A stretch of 64,000 nt of DNA, taken from positions 1,612,001 through 1,676,000 of the forward strand of contig NZ_CP067378.1 of the NCBI RefSeq assembly GCF_019565505.1, read 5' to 3'. Numbering within the stretch: the stretch's first letter is position 1; every line of letters begins with the position of its first letter. Made by a program: the position numbers and the translations under genes. The stretch comes from Flavobacterium davisii. GTDB taxonomy: Bacteria; Bacteroidota; Bacteroidia; Flavobacteriales; Flavobacteriaceae. The notes beneath the pieces are model-generated. The model did no database searches and was not told the DNA's origin. It saw only the letters and a program-made list of their open reading frames with translations. Below are positions 52,689 through 61,245 of the stretch, one piece after another.

Positions 52689-53243
52689 TGGAGCTGGATA
52701 TTTATCTTCTAAATATAATTTAACTAAAAAAGCATGTGAAATTGGTTTTGAAGAAAAAATATCTTCACTTGTTTCATAATCTAATAATAATATCGATTTA
52801 TCTGTTAAAATTTTTTTGATTTCTGTAATCTCATTTCTTAACTTATTATCTAATACCCATTTATATGAAGGTAGATAAATCATTTTTTTTGAATCTGAAT
52901 AATTCAAAATATCTTTTGCATTGATTCCTTTCCTATGCCCCTTTATTTTTCCATACTTTCTAACAGTTCGCTTAATATTTTTCATATTTTCTATGTTAAA
53001 TTTAGTAGGATCAATATCAAATTTTTCAAAAACTTTTAAACCTTGCCAAATTCCCTCAACACTTTTTGAAAATAAATTTTCACTAAAAGGAATAGGGATA
53101 TTTCCTAATGGATAAAATGGACTAAATTTTACCCAAGGGTTTTGACTCTTTGAGGTTAAATCAATAATTTCAAAGTTTGGATATTTTGTAATTAGTGTTT
53201 CTATTTTTTTTCTCTTACTTTCAACAATAATTTTATTATTCAT
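52656..53243 (-). CDS. Hypothetical protein in toxin-immunity cassette
   Basis: About 195 residues from the ATG at 53243; a TTG two codons earlier is less likely. The start overlaps the end of the preceding small gene, so the two are coupled. The pattern includes YPNFEIIDLTSK, FSPFYPLGNIPIPFS and GIWQGLKVFEK, which looks like a conserved domain I cannot name with certainty. The last dozen residues are read from the boundary repeat and are probably not native. It could be an immunity gene or a passenger gene of the cassette. Confidence 0.6.
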   Translation of the reverse strand: MNNKIIVESKRKKIETLITKYPNFEIIDLTSKSQNPWVKFSPFYPLGNIPIPFSENLFSKSVEGIWQGLKVFEKFDIDPTKFNIENMKNIKRTVRKYGKIKGHRKGINAKDILNYSDSKKMIYLPSYKWVLDNKLRNEITEIKKILTDKSILLLDYETSEDIFSSKPISHAFLVKLYLEDKYPAPPLPHESFRVV

Positions 53244-53546
53244 CGTCAAATAATTTATTGGCTAATTCAGATAATTCTATACCATAATCTTCAAACCGTT
53301 CAGAATCTTCTTCAGAATAATTTAGATTAGGAACAAAAAAGTAATTGCTAATATCAACAAAAGCCAAAGCCAATTTTTTAGGTACATTATCTCTATCTTT
53401 GTAATAATCTATTAGAAAGATAATATTCTTTTTAATTCTTCATATTGAACTTTATCAACTCCTTCCATATTTCTAATAGATACAGGGATAGAAGTCTCAC
53501 TTAATAAAGCGTTATATACATTTTTTATAGCTTCTTCTTGATTCAT
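53236..53546 (-). CDS. Putative small immunity protein, frame broken once
   Basis: About 103 residues when one A is restored near 53433 (should read EELKKNIIFLIDYYKDRDN); as written it stops after 37 codons. It is acidic and helical (LNYSEEDSERFEDYGIELS), fitting a toxin-binding protein. It starts 5 bases after the ART-like Rhs tip at 53551-54370 and overlaps the next gene. Immunity to that toxin is inferred from position. Confidence 0.55.
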
Positions 53547-53550
53547 AATT

Positions 53551-54370
53551 TTAATGACATTTTATTTTATCTGCAGGAACATGTCCTTCAACTAATACTT
53601 CTTTAGATGATGCAGACATTTTTGCAGAAACGGAGCCTACACCATTAGCTTTTGCTTTTTCAACTGTTGATATATCAATTATGTTTTTATTCCCTTTAAC
53701 ATCAGGAACTACATCATCGGTATCAAAAGAAACCATTCTTTGACCTGGTTCTCTCCATTTTTCTAATGCTGCTGGATCTGTACTTGTCGATATAAATTGA
53801 GAACCTTTATTTCTAGAACCAGTAGAAACATGACCATGGGTTGTCATTCCTCTACCAGGTTTTTTGGCACTTAAGCCTTTTGAAGGATCTTCGTCAGGTC
53901 TTAATAATCTAAAGACTTCTATTAATCCAAAAATATCAACATAGCTATTACTATCCTTCACATACCCATACAGCGTTGGGTTATTTCCAAGTAGTCCAAT
54001 GGGGTCTTGAGATATAAAATTCCCACTCTCAGGCTCAAAGTATCTAAACCTGTTGTAACACAAATTTATTTCTTCATCAAAACACTGCCCTTGATAACGG
54101 AACGGACAAAAGCCTTGTGTTCCCGTTTCATTTTTGGTACGTCCGTAAATATCTAAAGCACCGCTCCAAACTTCCTCGCCTTGCTGGTCGTACATTATTT
54201 TGGGAGTTCCCAAGTGGTCGGATAAGATGGTGTAGTTTTTATCGTTTTTGAGTTTCGCAATTGGCGAAAAATCATACTCGTTAAATACCCAAGTTATAGC
54301 CTCATTGGTTAGCGCATCCTTACCCTCAAAAGTTTTCCACTCGTGTAATGGCTTATTTCCATCCCAAACC
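53551..54370 (-). pseudogene. Displaced Rhs tip with ART-like toxin
   Basis: The frame opens right after a TAG at 54368-54370 with VWDGNKPLHEW, the Rhs core segment, and continues through ILSDHLGTPKIMY and FRYFEPESGNFISQDPIG to the toxin junction VDIFGL. The toxin part (about 125 residues) has VFRLLR, then SQFISTSTD, then VLVEGHV, the Arg / Ser-Thr-Ser / Glu order of ADP-ribosyltransferase toxins. No start or export signal exists at the 5' end; an internal ATG at 54213 is the first. Likely a silent tip that can be moved into an active Rhs gene, with the downstream immunity gene still expressed. Confidence 0.75.
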
Positions 54371-54394
54371 TAATAAACAAAATTTTAAAGAACG

Positions 54395-55904
54395 ATTAAA
54401 AAGCTATCACTAATAACAATGACAGCTCTTGTTTCACTTCATTGTTTCAAAAATAATGTAATTTTTTTCTCTAATGAAAAGTTTGGATAAAGAAAATAAT
54501 TATATTTTTTTACATTCGCGCCTTTTTCAAAATGCAAATTATTAAACATAGAAACTCCTATCATACCAACACCAAAATTTTTGCTCGTAAAGGATTGTTA
54601 TCAAAAGAACTGTTAAAGTTAATCCCTTCCAGTAATTTATCGAGATGGTTGAAGGAACCTGAAAATAAATATATCGATTATACTTTAAATGATTTAATTG
54701 ATGAAGATATTGAGTTGTTTCAAAATCAAAACGAGTTTCCTAGTAGTAAAAAACTTTCCAGAGCTTATATACAACTACTCAAAGGAGCTTATACCATTTT
54801 TGACCAAATCAAAGATTTTAATAGAGTCGTCAAAAAAAACAAAGATATAATTGTAAATACTATTGAGAGTATCAAAAATTGGATTCCTGTTCCAGAAGCT
54901 ATTCAACTTTTTAGGATTTCACGTGCGACTTATCAAAACTATAAAACGCAAGTATTAAACAAATGTGAGGCTTCGTATATTTTTTGGTGTGTAAAACGTT
55001 ACCCGCAACAACTATTAAATCAAGAAGTTCTTAAGATAAAAGAATATTTTAACAACATTGATTATAAATTTTGGTCAAAGTCTTCTATCTACTATATGGG
55101 ATTACGCAACAAAGATTTCAATTTTTGTTTAGCCACATTTTATAAGTACAGCAATTTGCTTGGAATTAATAATGGCAGACATTTGCAAAACAAACCTGAA
55201 TATTCACCATTACAAAGTATAAAACCTAATCAAACTTGGTGTGCTGACATCACAGTTTTTAAAACAGCCAATGGCGTAAAACATTACATCCACTTACTTA
55301 TAGACCATTACTCTAGAATGATTTTGGGTTGGCATATCGATTTAAAGCCAAGCCCAAAAGCCATTAAAGAATTGTTGGAAAATGCTTTAGAAGAACTCCC
55401 CAAACCTACTAGAATAGAGTTTCTAACCGATGGCGGAATAGAAAATGTGAACACAACAGTCGAAGAATACATTAAAAGTATTGAACCCAATATTATTCAT
55501 AACATTGCTCAAAAGGATATTCCTAGTTCTAACTCTATGATTGAAGCTGTCAATAAAACCCTAAAGTATCAATATCTCTATCAGTCACATATCGAAAACA
55601 CAGCGCAACTTGATAAAGCATTACTAGAATTTATAAGGAATTACATTTACATTCGTCCTCAACATTCATTGAAAGGAAATACTCCTTTTGAAACTTACAA
55701 CGGAAAAACTATGTCCATTTCACACTATAATTCCCATTTTGAAGCTCAAAAACAATTTAGAAAAGAGCAGAACACGAAAAGCAGTTGCAAAAATGTAGGA
55801 ATTAACAAAAAAGAAAACCAACCTCAATCGAAAGTAAATTGAAGTTGATTTTCATTTATAATTTCTATGGTTTAAAAATCACTTATTTGTAACATTTTTA
55901 TTTC
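54395..55904 (+). mobile_element. rve-type insertion sequence within Rhs array
   Basis: Approximate extent of the element around the DDE transposase at 54532-55842. The left boundary is near the hairpin at 54395-54435 (GCTATCA and TGACAGC), the right near TTTTTATTTCTAA at 55904, where the truncated Rhs tip resumes. Exact ends and a target duplication could not be fixed by eye. Confidence 0.5.
54532..55842 (+). CDS. rve-type (DDE) transposase of an insertion sequence
   Basis: 436 residues, single frame. The N-terminal ~200 residues have helix-turn-helix-like stretches (WIPVPEAIQLFRISRATYQN). The integrase core follows with DDE residues: Asp in TWCADITVF, Asp in LTDGGIEN and Glu in SNSMIEAVNKTLK. 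The C terminus is rich in Lys, Asn and Gln. Retrovirus-type integrase fold as in IS3/IS481 elements. It lies on the plus strand between displaced Rhs tips, all of which are on the minus strand. Its 3' end is duplicated at 56659. Confidence 0.85.
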   Translation: MQIIKHRNSYHTNTKIFARKGLLSKELLKLIPSSNLSRWLKEPENKYIDYTLNDLIDEDIELFQNQNEFPSSKKLSRAYIQLLKGAYTIFDQIKDFNRVVKKNKDIIVNTIESIKNWIPVPEAIQLFRISRATYQNYKTQVLNKCEASYIFWCVKRYPQQLLNQEVLKIKEYFNNIDYKFWSKSSIYYMGLRNKDFNFCLATFYKYSNLLGINNGRHLQNKPEYSPLQSIKPNQTWCADITVFKTANGVKHYIHLLIDHYSRMILGWHIDLKPSPKAIKELLENALEELPKPTRIEFLTDGGIENVNTTVEEYIKSIEPNIIHNIAQKDIPSSNSMIEAVNKTLKYQYLYQSHIENTAQLDKALLEFIRNYIYIRPQHSLKGNTPFETYNGKTMSISHYNSHFEAQKQFRKEQNTKSSCKNVGINKKENQPQSKVN

Positions 55905-55960
55905 TAACCACTTACCTTATAAGGGACACTTTTTTCTAAAAAGATGGTAGAAATAGCAGC
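55811..55960. repeat. 150-bp direct repeat, copy A
   Basis: Identical or nearly so to 56659-56808. It covers the last codons of the rve transposase, the downstream tail and the last ~17 codons of a truncated toxin (AISTIFLEKSVPYKVSG). Upstream of the identical part the two copies stay related at lower identity, so B derives from another copy of the element. Confidence 0.85.
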
Positions 55961-56611
55961 GCTTCTGGTTGCTGTTGGGTCTTTAGGAATAATGTTTCCA
56001 CCAGAATTTAAACTACTCATATCATTAGAATTTAAAGCTCTAAACCATATATCCTCCCAGCCAAATATATCGACTTCTCTATTACTATCTTGAACATAGG
56101 AATATAAATTTAAACCTCCCCAATATTTTAAAGGATCCTGAGAAATATAATTCCCAATAGTACAATCATAATACCTAAACCTATTATAGTACAGCCCTTC
56201 TAATTCCAGATCTTCATACTGTCCGAGTTGTCTAAAAGGAATAAAGGATTTTTCTCCTTTTAATTCACGTAAACCTCCGTAAATATCATAATCTGTGCTC
56301 CAAACTAAAGAACCGTTTTCGCTATAACATTGTACGGGTCTGCCTATATAATCGGAAATTATACTAAATTGTTCCTCTCCTTGTATTTTAGCACTAGGAA
56401 CAAAGCTATTTTCCTGATACACCCAAGTTACCAGATCATTAATTGCCTCTTTTTGACTTAAATAAACTTCTCCTAATTCATTAACAGAAGTTTCTGCCTC
56501 CTGCCCTTTTGAGTATGTCCACTCATGCAAAAGAACGTTTCCATCCCAAAGGTAACGATTTGTTTTTTCATTACCAATAATCTTTTTTATTCTCCTTGCT
56601 AAAGCAACCTA
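55904..56611 (-). pseudogene. Displaced Rhs tip with truncated ART-like toxin
   Basis: The frame opens after a TAG near 56613 with ALARRIKKIIGNEKT and YLWDGNVLLHEW, then nearly repeats the mini-Rhs core at 57252-58283 up to ISQDPLKYWGG, where it diverges. The toxin start WFRALNSNDMSSLNSGGNI resembles an ADP-ribosyltransferase-type beginning (Arg early), but the domain stops about 50 residues in, just where the insertion sequence begins, so it is almost certainly inactive. No immunity gene follows it directly. Confidence 0.7.
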
Positions 56612-56658
56612 TTTAAATGAATCTTCAAGAAAGGATAAAGTGCAGGAAGTAACAAAGA

Positions 56659-56808
56659 AAGAAAACCAACCTCAATCGAAAGTAAATTGAAGTTGATTTT
56701 CATTTATAATTTCTATGGTTTAAAAATCACTTATTTGTAACATTTTTATTTCTAACCACTTACCTTATAAGGGACACTTTTTTCTAAAAAGATGGTAGAA
56801 ATAGCAGC
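56659..56808. repeat. 150-bp direct repeat, copy B
   Basis: Second copy of 55811-55960. It lies between the SUKH gene end and the displaced tip, as a solo fragment of an insertion-sequence end fused to toxin end codons. The two copies in direct orientation enclose about 700 bases of Rhs tip, which could be lost by recombination between them. Confidence 0.85.
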
Positions 56809-56816
56809 TCTTTTTT

Positions 56817-57245
56817 TTAGTTCAATTCAAAAAAGTCCAAAAGAAAATCATTAAAATTATTCCACTTTTTTGTAAAGTCGTTATTTTTCAATTTTTCAAT
56901 ATTACCACCTTCTATCAAAACAACATTGTCATTTTCAATATTGTATAGCAAATAATCATCAAATTCAAAATTGAATAATGATAAATAAAAATTAGGTACT
57001 CCTTCTTCTTCTCTTAGGATTTTTATTACACTGTTTTCATAATCTGACAAATCATCAGCTACATTAATAATAAATCCTTCATTACCATTAAATTCGCCTG
57101 AATAATTCGCCATTAAATCAATTAAAGCCGAACTTTTGTTGATCCCAGCATCTAAAAGAATTGCTAAAAATTTCTCTTTATATTCTGGTAACAATTCGAA
57201 TTCATCGTTTTCTTTTAAGTAAGAAACTATTTTACTATCTATCAT
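56817..57245 (-). CDS. SUKH/SMI1-like immunity protein
   Basis: 142 residues, acidic and soluble. The pattern of a helical N terminus, a hydrophobic central strand set (GFIINVADDLSD, NFYLSLFNFEFDDYLLYNI) and a C-terminal helix WNNFNDFLLDFFEL is characteristic of the SMI1/KNR4 (SUKH) immunity superfamily. It starts 6 bases after the mini-Rhs LHH toxin gene, so it should neutralise that nuclease. The downstream end runs directly into the 150-bp repeat. Confidence 0.75.
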   Translation of the reverse strand: MIDSKIVSYLKENDEFELLPEYKEKFLAILLDAGINKSSALIDLMANYSGEFNGNEGFIINVADDLSDYENSVIKILREEEGVPNFYLSLFNFEFDDYLLYNIENDNVVLIEGGNIEKLKNNDFTKKWNNFNDFLLDFFELN

Positions 57246-57251
57246 ATTTTT

Positions 57252-58283
57252 TTATTTACATTTTAACCTTCTTTGTTTTTCCATCTCTGCTCTATGCTTC
57301 CAGTACTCTCCTCTATCTTTGTCAAATAATTCTCTGTTGACAGGGTCAAATGGATTAAGTTTACTACCATTTACAGGTGTTACTCTATAAGGATGTAAAG
57401 CATTACTATGACCATATTTAGTATGCGTACTTGCTGTTACTTCAAATAAAGGACCGTGAGCTTTTTGTTTAGAATGATGCAGATTAATAGATTTACCATC
57501 ATTTCCAAGTGGAGCACGACCTTTAGAAGCTAATTCGAGATTTGTTTTACCTGTTTTAGGGTCGACTTTATCCCAATCAATATTTTGCTGATAAACTGTA
57601 TAAGTATTTCCTGTTCCTGAAGATGGAGCAGTCCACTGAATAGGATTAAAGGTATTTAACCCAAACGGGTCAATCCAACTATTCGAATCGTGTACATACC
57701 CATAAAACGTTGGGTTATTTCCTGCCAGTCCAATAGGGTCTTGAGAAATATAATTCCCAATAGTACAATCATAATACCTAAACCTATTATAGTACAGCCC
57801 TTCTAATTCCAGATCCTCATACTGTCCGAGTTGTCTAAAAGGAATAAAGGATTTTTCTCCTTTTAATTCACGTAAACCTCCGTAAATATCATAATCTGTG
57901 CTCCAAACTAAAGAACCGTTTTCGCTATAACATTGTATGGGTCTGCCTATATAATCGGAAATTATACTAAATTGCGCCTCTCCTTGTATTTTAGCACTAG
58001 GAACAAAGCTATTTTCCTGATACACCCAAGTTACCAGATCATTAATTGCCTCTTTTTGACTTAAATAAACTTCTCCTAATTCATTAACAGAAGTTTCTGC
58101 CTCCTGCCCTTTTGAGTATGTCCACTCATGCAAAAGAACGTTCCCATCCCAAAGATAACTCTGTACCACTTTTTGCCCCTCTACAACACCCTTTTGAGCC
58201 ATCGACAGACACGCCTTTTGCCCTTTTGGGTACGAGTTCCAAGAGATCAACAATACCAGTATCAGTAGTTTTAGCAGTTTCAT
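57252..58283 (-). CDS. Mini-Rhs protein with LHH nuclease toxin tip
   Basis: 343 residues with a signal peptide (MKLLKLLILVLLISWNSYPKG), the only Rhs gene here with a complete start. It holds just one core unit (YLWDGNVLLHEW, IISDYIGRP, FIPFRQLGQYEDLELEG, ISQDPIGLAGNNPTFYGYV) in place of the usual long repeat body. The tip starts after WIDPFG. It contains LHHSKQKAHGPLFEV, the signature of LHH (HNH/ENDO VII) nuclease toxins, and a basic C terminus. Exported DNase used in competition between cells is the likely role. The promoter-like TATTTTTG at 58289-58296 is very close to the start codon. Confidence 0.85.
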   Translation of the reverse strand: MKLLKLLILVLLISWNSYPKGQKACLSMAQKGVVEGQKVVQSYLWDGNVLLHEWTYSKGQEAETSVNELGEVYLSQKEAINDLVTWVYQENSFVPSAKIQGEAQFSIISDYIGRPIQCYSENGSLVWSTDYDIYGGLRELKGEKSFIPFRQLGQYEDLELEGLYYNRFRYYDCTIGNYISQDPIGLAGNNPTFYGYVHDSNSWIDPFGLNTFNPIQWTAPSSGTGNTYTVYQQNIDWDKVDPKTGKTNLELASKGRAPLGNDGKSINLHHSKQKAHGPLFEVTASTHTKYGHSNALHPYRVTPVNGSKLNPFDPVNRELFDKDRGEYWKHRAEMEKQRRLKCK

Positions 58284-58427
58284 AGTTTCAAAAATAATCT
58301 AATTTTTATTTCATGTGAAAAAAAATTTTGATTCTTTTTTATCAATGAAGAAAGGCAAGTAGGAAACAAACTTTGAGTGTTTGCCCTTAGTGAGTTGTTA
58401 CTTTAGTGATGTGAAGCTTATTTTTTT

Positions 58428-59070
58428 AAACGATTGCTAGAGGATTAACTTTCATTTGGAACGATTGATTTTATAAAAGCAATCGTTTTAAAAAAGAAGC
58501 ACTACGGAGCTTGCGCAGTAGTACTAGGCTTCTAGATTAACACCCCCAAGCACCGCAGGGAAGTAAAAAAGGCGTTAGGCACTTAGTGGTATAAAAAGCC
58601 GTTTTACTTCCCGAGGAGCGAAGTGGCGGTGTTGCGGCAATGTACCGAAGCCTGCGACAGGGGATGCGGACAAGGAGGCACGACAAGGAGCAATGTGGCG
58701 CAGTGTGCTGAAAGCATAGCCCTGTTAGCGGAACTCTGTGTAGCAAATCTATTAACTAGTAGCTTTGCTACACCTTGCAGGGCGTACTGAGAGTAGAGAA
58801 AGCAACCGCCAAAAAGCAAGGGGCGACAGATGCAAAGAGTGCAAAACGTAGCCTGCGGAGTTTTTGCTCTCTTGCAGATGTAGTAGCCCCGACAAGCGAT
58901 GGAAGTGAACGTGTGAAGACTGGGAACGAAGCCAACAAAAAAAGAGCTGCCTTTTTTCTTGGCTGCTCTTTTTATGTTTGCGAGTGGTCTGTGGAACGGA
59001 GGCTTTTTCAGCCGACTGGAACAGCCCAGCGCAACAAAGAGAACGACCGGAGGGAGACCGCTTGATTGAT
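58428..59070 (+). ncRNA. GC-rich hairpin-dense segment, candidate large structured RNA
   Basis: This 640-base stretch is far richer in G and C than its surroundings and dense in perfect pairings. 58428-58437 with 58479-58488 (10 bp). GGGAAGTAAAA at 58558-58568 with TTTTACTTCCC at 58602-58612 (11 bp). GTGTAGCAAA at 58738-58747 with TTTGCTACAC at 58764-58773 (10 bp), nested in GCCCTG/CAGGGC. GGGGC at 58820 with GCCCC at 58886, enclosing TGCAAAGAG/CTCTTGCA. A terminator-like hairpin lies at 58944-58968. Open frames inside it have no recognisable protein. The strand is not proven: purine-rich loops favour plus, but the terminator has U tracts on both strands. Confidence 0.55.
58944..58974. terminator. 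Terminator-like hairpin in GC-rich segment
   Basis: GAGC-T-GCC pairs with GGC-T-GCTC around a 9-nt loop. TTTTTAT follows on the plus strand and TTTTTTTG on the minus strand. It could end an RNA made from either side. Confidence 0.6.
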
Positions 59071-59190
59071 TGCTTGTATTAGACTTTATAGGTAATGGTA
59101 ATATGTAATAGAAAAACAACGAACTAAAATGATCGTTGTTTGCCTTTAAATGTAGTTATTGAAAAGGGTGTAAAAGATTGATTTTATTTT

Positions 59191-59955
59191 TTAATTCTTC
59201 AAAATCAGAAGTTCTATATTGTTGGGTAGTGATACTTTTTTATGCCCCGCAAATACCTGTACAACTCTAAGATCATTTTTTAGTAAAAGATTTTTAATTA
59301 AACTCTGCCTTAATTTAGTTGGAGTTATACACTGCTCTTTTGGTCTGTTTTGATTAATGTATAGATTGACTTTAGAGATTTTGAGTGGTTTTCCTCTTAG
59401 GTTGGTGAAAAGCAAATCGTGTTCTTTAATTTTTTTATTTTGAATGTGTTCTAGGTATAGATAAATTTGTTGAGCCAGTAGAGGTAAAACTCTGTTGTTT
59501 AAATGTATTTCCGCTTTTTGTATATTAATTTGAGAGGGTTTTAAATCAATAAGTTCAGCTACAGTTATGGCTTGATAAATAAAAAGACTAACCATTAACT
59601 TTTTTTGATCAGGTGTTTTCTCTAAAAAATTTTCTAATTCTTGTTGAGTGTATAATTGATCTATTTTTACCTTTTTATCTATTTTATCTTTTAGTTTTAA
59701 ACTTTTACAAGGATGATCTTTTCTTATATTAATTAGTTGTAAGTAATTGTAATAGATTTTAATGGCATATAGATAAGTAGCAATATTACTTGGGGTTTTG
59801 TTTAGATCACGTAGTATTTTAATAAATTTTAAAACGTGTTTTAAGTCTGCCTTTTTATGTTCTATAATGTGTTTTTGATATTGGGTTATCCGATATAATA
59901 TACTAAGATAATTATAAGAACCATAATTTTTTTTTAAATAGTCTTCTAAGGTCAT
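59191..59955 (-). CDS. Tyrosine recombinase paralogue lacking catalytic residues
   Basis: 254 residues. It has the SAM-like N-terminal core-binding domain (residues ~1-95) and a catalytic-type domain. However, the first catalytic Arg is replaced in QAITVAELIDLK, the second box reads KLRQSLIKN (His to Gln, Arg kept), the third His box is AGHKKV, and no Tyr follows (SLPNNIELL). Such a protein should bind DNA but not cut it. It is the last gene of a three-gene run with an intact recombinase and a small coiled-coil protein, so a regulatory or structural partner in recombination is inferred. Confidence 0.75.
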   Translation of the reverse strand: MTLEDYLKKNYGSYNYLSILYRITQYQKHIIEHKKADLKHVLKFIKILRDLNKTPSNIATYLYAIKIYYNYLQLINIRKDHPCKSLKLKDKIDKKVKIDQLYTQQELENFLEKTPDQKKLMVSLFIYQAITVAELIDLKPSQINIQKAEIHLNNRVLPLLAQQIYLYLEHIQNKKIKEHDLLFTNLRGKPLKISKVNLYINQNRPKEQCITPTKLRQSLIKNLLLKNDLRVVQVFAGHKKVSLPNNIELLILKN

Positions 59956-60010
59956 AAGATTAGAAATTAGAGTGTTTTCTTTATAGAATAGTATTTTTTA
60001 TCAATAATGG

Positions 60011-60253
60011 CTAATTCTTTGATTGAGCTGTTTTTTTAAGATTATAAAGCAGTTGGAAAAGTTCATAGTTTTGGTGATGTAATGAGCTGATCTTATTTTG
60101 TAAAAAGGTTATTTTTTGATTAATTCCTTTAGGATTCATTCCTCTTTCTTTTAGTTTGAGACGTATTATTTTTAGTTCTATTTCCATGGTTTTTAGCTCA
60201 TAGTAGGTGAGGTTTTTGATGATGCAAAGTTCTAATTTCGAGTTGTTTTTCAT
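60011..60253 (-). CDS. Small coiled-coil protein between two recombinases
   Basis: 80 residues, highly charged, with heptad-like spacing through residues ~14-72 (LKTMEIELKIIRLKLKERG and FLQNKISSLHHQNYELFQLL). No membrane segment or signal peptide. Small coiled-coil partners occur beside paired tyrosine recombinases in some transposons (for example TnpC of Tn554), and this position is similar; the family is not confirmed. Confidence 0.6.
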   Translation of the reverse strand: MKNNSKLELCIIKNLTYYELKTMEIELKIIRLKLKERGMNPKGINQKITFLQNKISSLHHQNYELFQLLYNLKKTAQSKN

Positions 60254-60292
60254 AATTTAACAGTTTTAGTTTATAAAAGAGTTTATAAAAGA

Positions 60293-61124
60293 TTATAAAG
60301 AAATAATCTGTTTTAGTTGTTGTTGTTTTATTCGGGTATAAAGCGTGGTAGTCTCGATTTGTTGATGACCTAAGAAGAGTTGTACCTGTTCTAAAGAGAG
60401 TCCATTTTCTATTAAATGAGTTGCAATAGAATGCCTTAATCCGTGTAATGTTATTTTTTTAGTGATACGTGCTTTTTTACCTAGTTTTTGGATCATTTTT
60501 AATGCGGTGTATCGCTTTAATGGAGTGCCAGCAGAGTTAGATAAAAAAGGTTTATTGTTAGAGCAAGAGGTATTGATTAGATACTGTTTTAAATCTTGGT
60601 AAGTAGTATTGCTTAAAGGAATGACTCTACGTTTGTTGTTTTTGCCGTTAGTAACAATAATATTTTTTTGAATTAGATTAATATCCTTGGGGGTTATTTT
60701 TTCCATTTCAAAGGCTCTAAGTCCACAAGCATAACAAAGATGTAAAATAATTTTTTTCTTTTGTATTGGCTAGTTTATAGAGTTCTTTAATTTCTTGTTG
60801 GGATAGTATCTCTCGTATGTTTTTGGGATCCTTTTTGATTTGTAAGCTATAGGCATTAAAAGGATTTTTTTTGATTACCCCTCTTTGTTCTAAAAAGACA
60901 AAATATTGATCGATAATGGTAAAATAGTTGTGTATAGAATTACTATGTAACTTTTTATCAATTGTATATTTTATATAATAATCAATGTCTTTTGTTTTAA
61001 CTAAACCTGCTGGTTTTTTTAAGAGATTTAAGAAATTAGTAATACATCTTAGACGATTATCAATGGCTAAAGAACTGTATCCTAATGTTAGTAATTCTAC
61101 TTTGTATGATGCTTTATGTTCCAT
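60293..61124 (-). CDS. Tyrosine recombinase (phage integrase family), frame broken once
   Basis: Reconstructed to about 277 residues. A missing A in the A-run near 60755 (should read TKEKKIILHLCYACGLRAFE) splits it. The catalytic residues are all present after repair: Arg in CGLRAFE, His-X-X-Arg in LHGLRHSIATH, His in LGHQQIETTTLY and the Tyr in that same segment. The N-terminal SAM-like domain (residues 1-95) binds the arms. Short, XerC-like size; probably moves the surrounding element. It starts about 115 bases beyond the end of the primase-ATPase gene, next to a cluster of short repeats. Confidence 0.85.
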
Positions 61125-61144
61125 TGTCCTACACTGTTTTTGAA

Positions 61145-61245
61145 AATTATGCGCCGAATGCTTTTATTGGCTGTTTTACAATGTTTTACGTTTTTTTATC
61201 GGCTCATTATAGGTGTATTCTAGGCTCACTTTAGACTCATTTTAT
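61145..61245. repeat. Iteron-like short repeats upstream of recombinase
   Basis: On the minus strand three related units lie within 50 bases: TAAAATGAGTCTA, AAAGTGAGCCTA and TATAATGAGCCGA. Two TAAAACA units (GTAAAACATTGTAAAACAG) follow. They overlap the end of the primase-ATPase gene and precede the recombinase gene. A binding site for the recombinase or a replication origin is possible; neither is shown. Confidence 0.45.

Noticed and set aside
58428-59070. Group II intron RNA
   Set aside because: No domain V signature and no reverse transcriptase gene nearby.
58604-59119. A 171-codon minus-strand frame and a 96-codon plus-strand frame in the GC-rich segment
   Set aside because: They exist because GC-rich DNA has few stop codons. 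Their products are low-complexity Cys/Ser/Arg-rich with no recognisable domain, and strong hairpins explain the sequence better.
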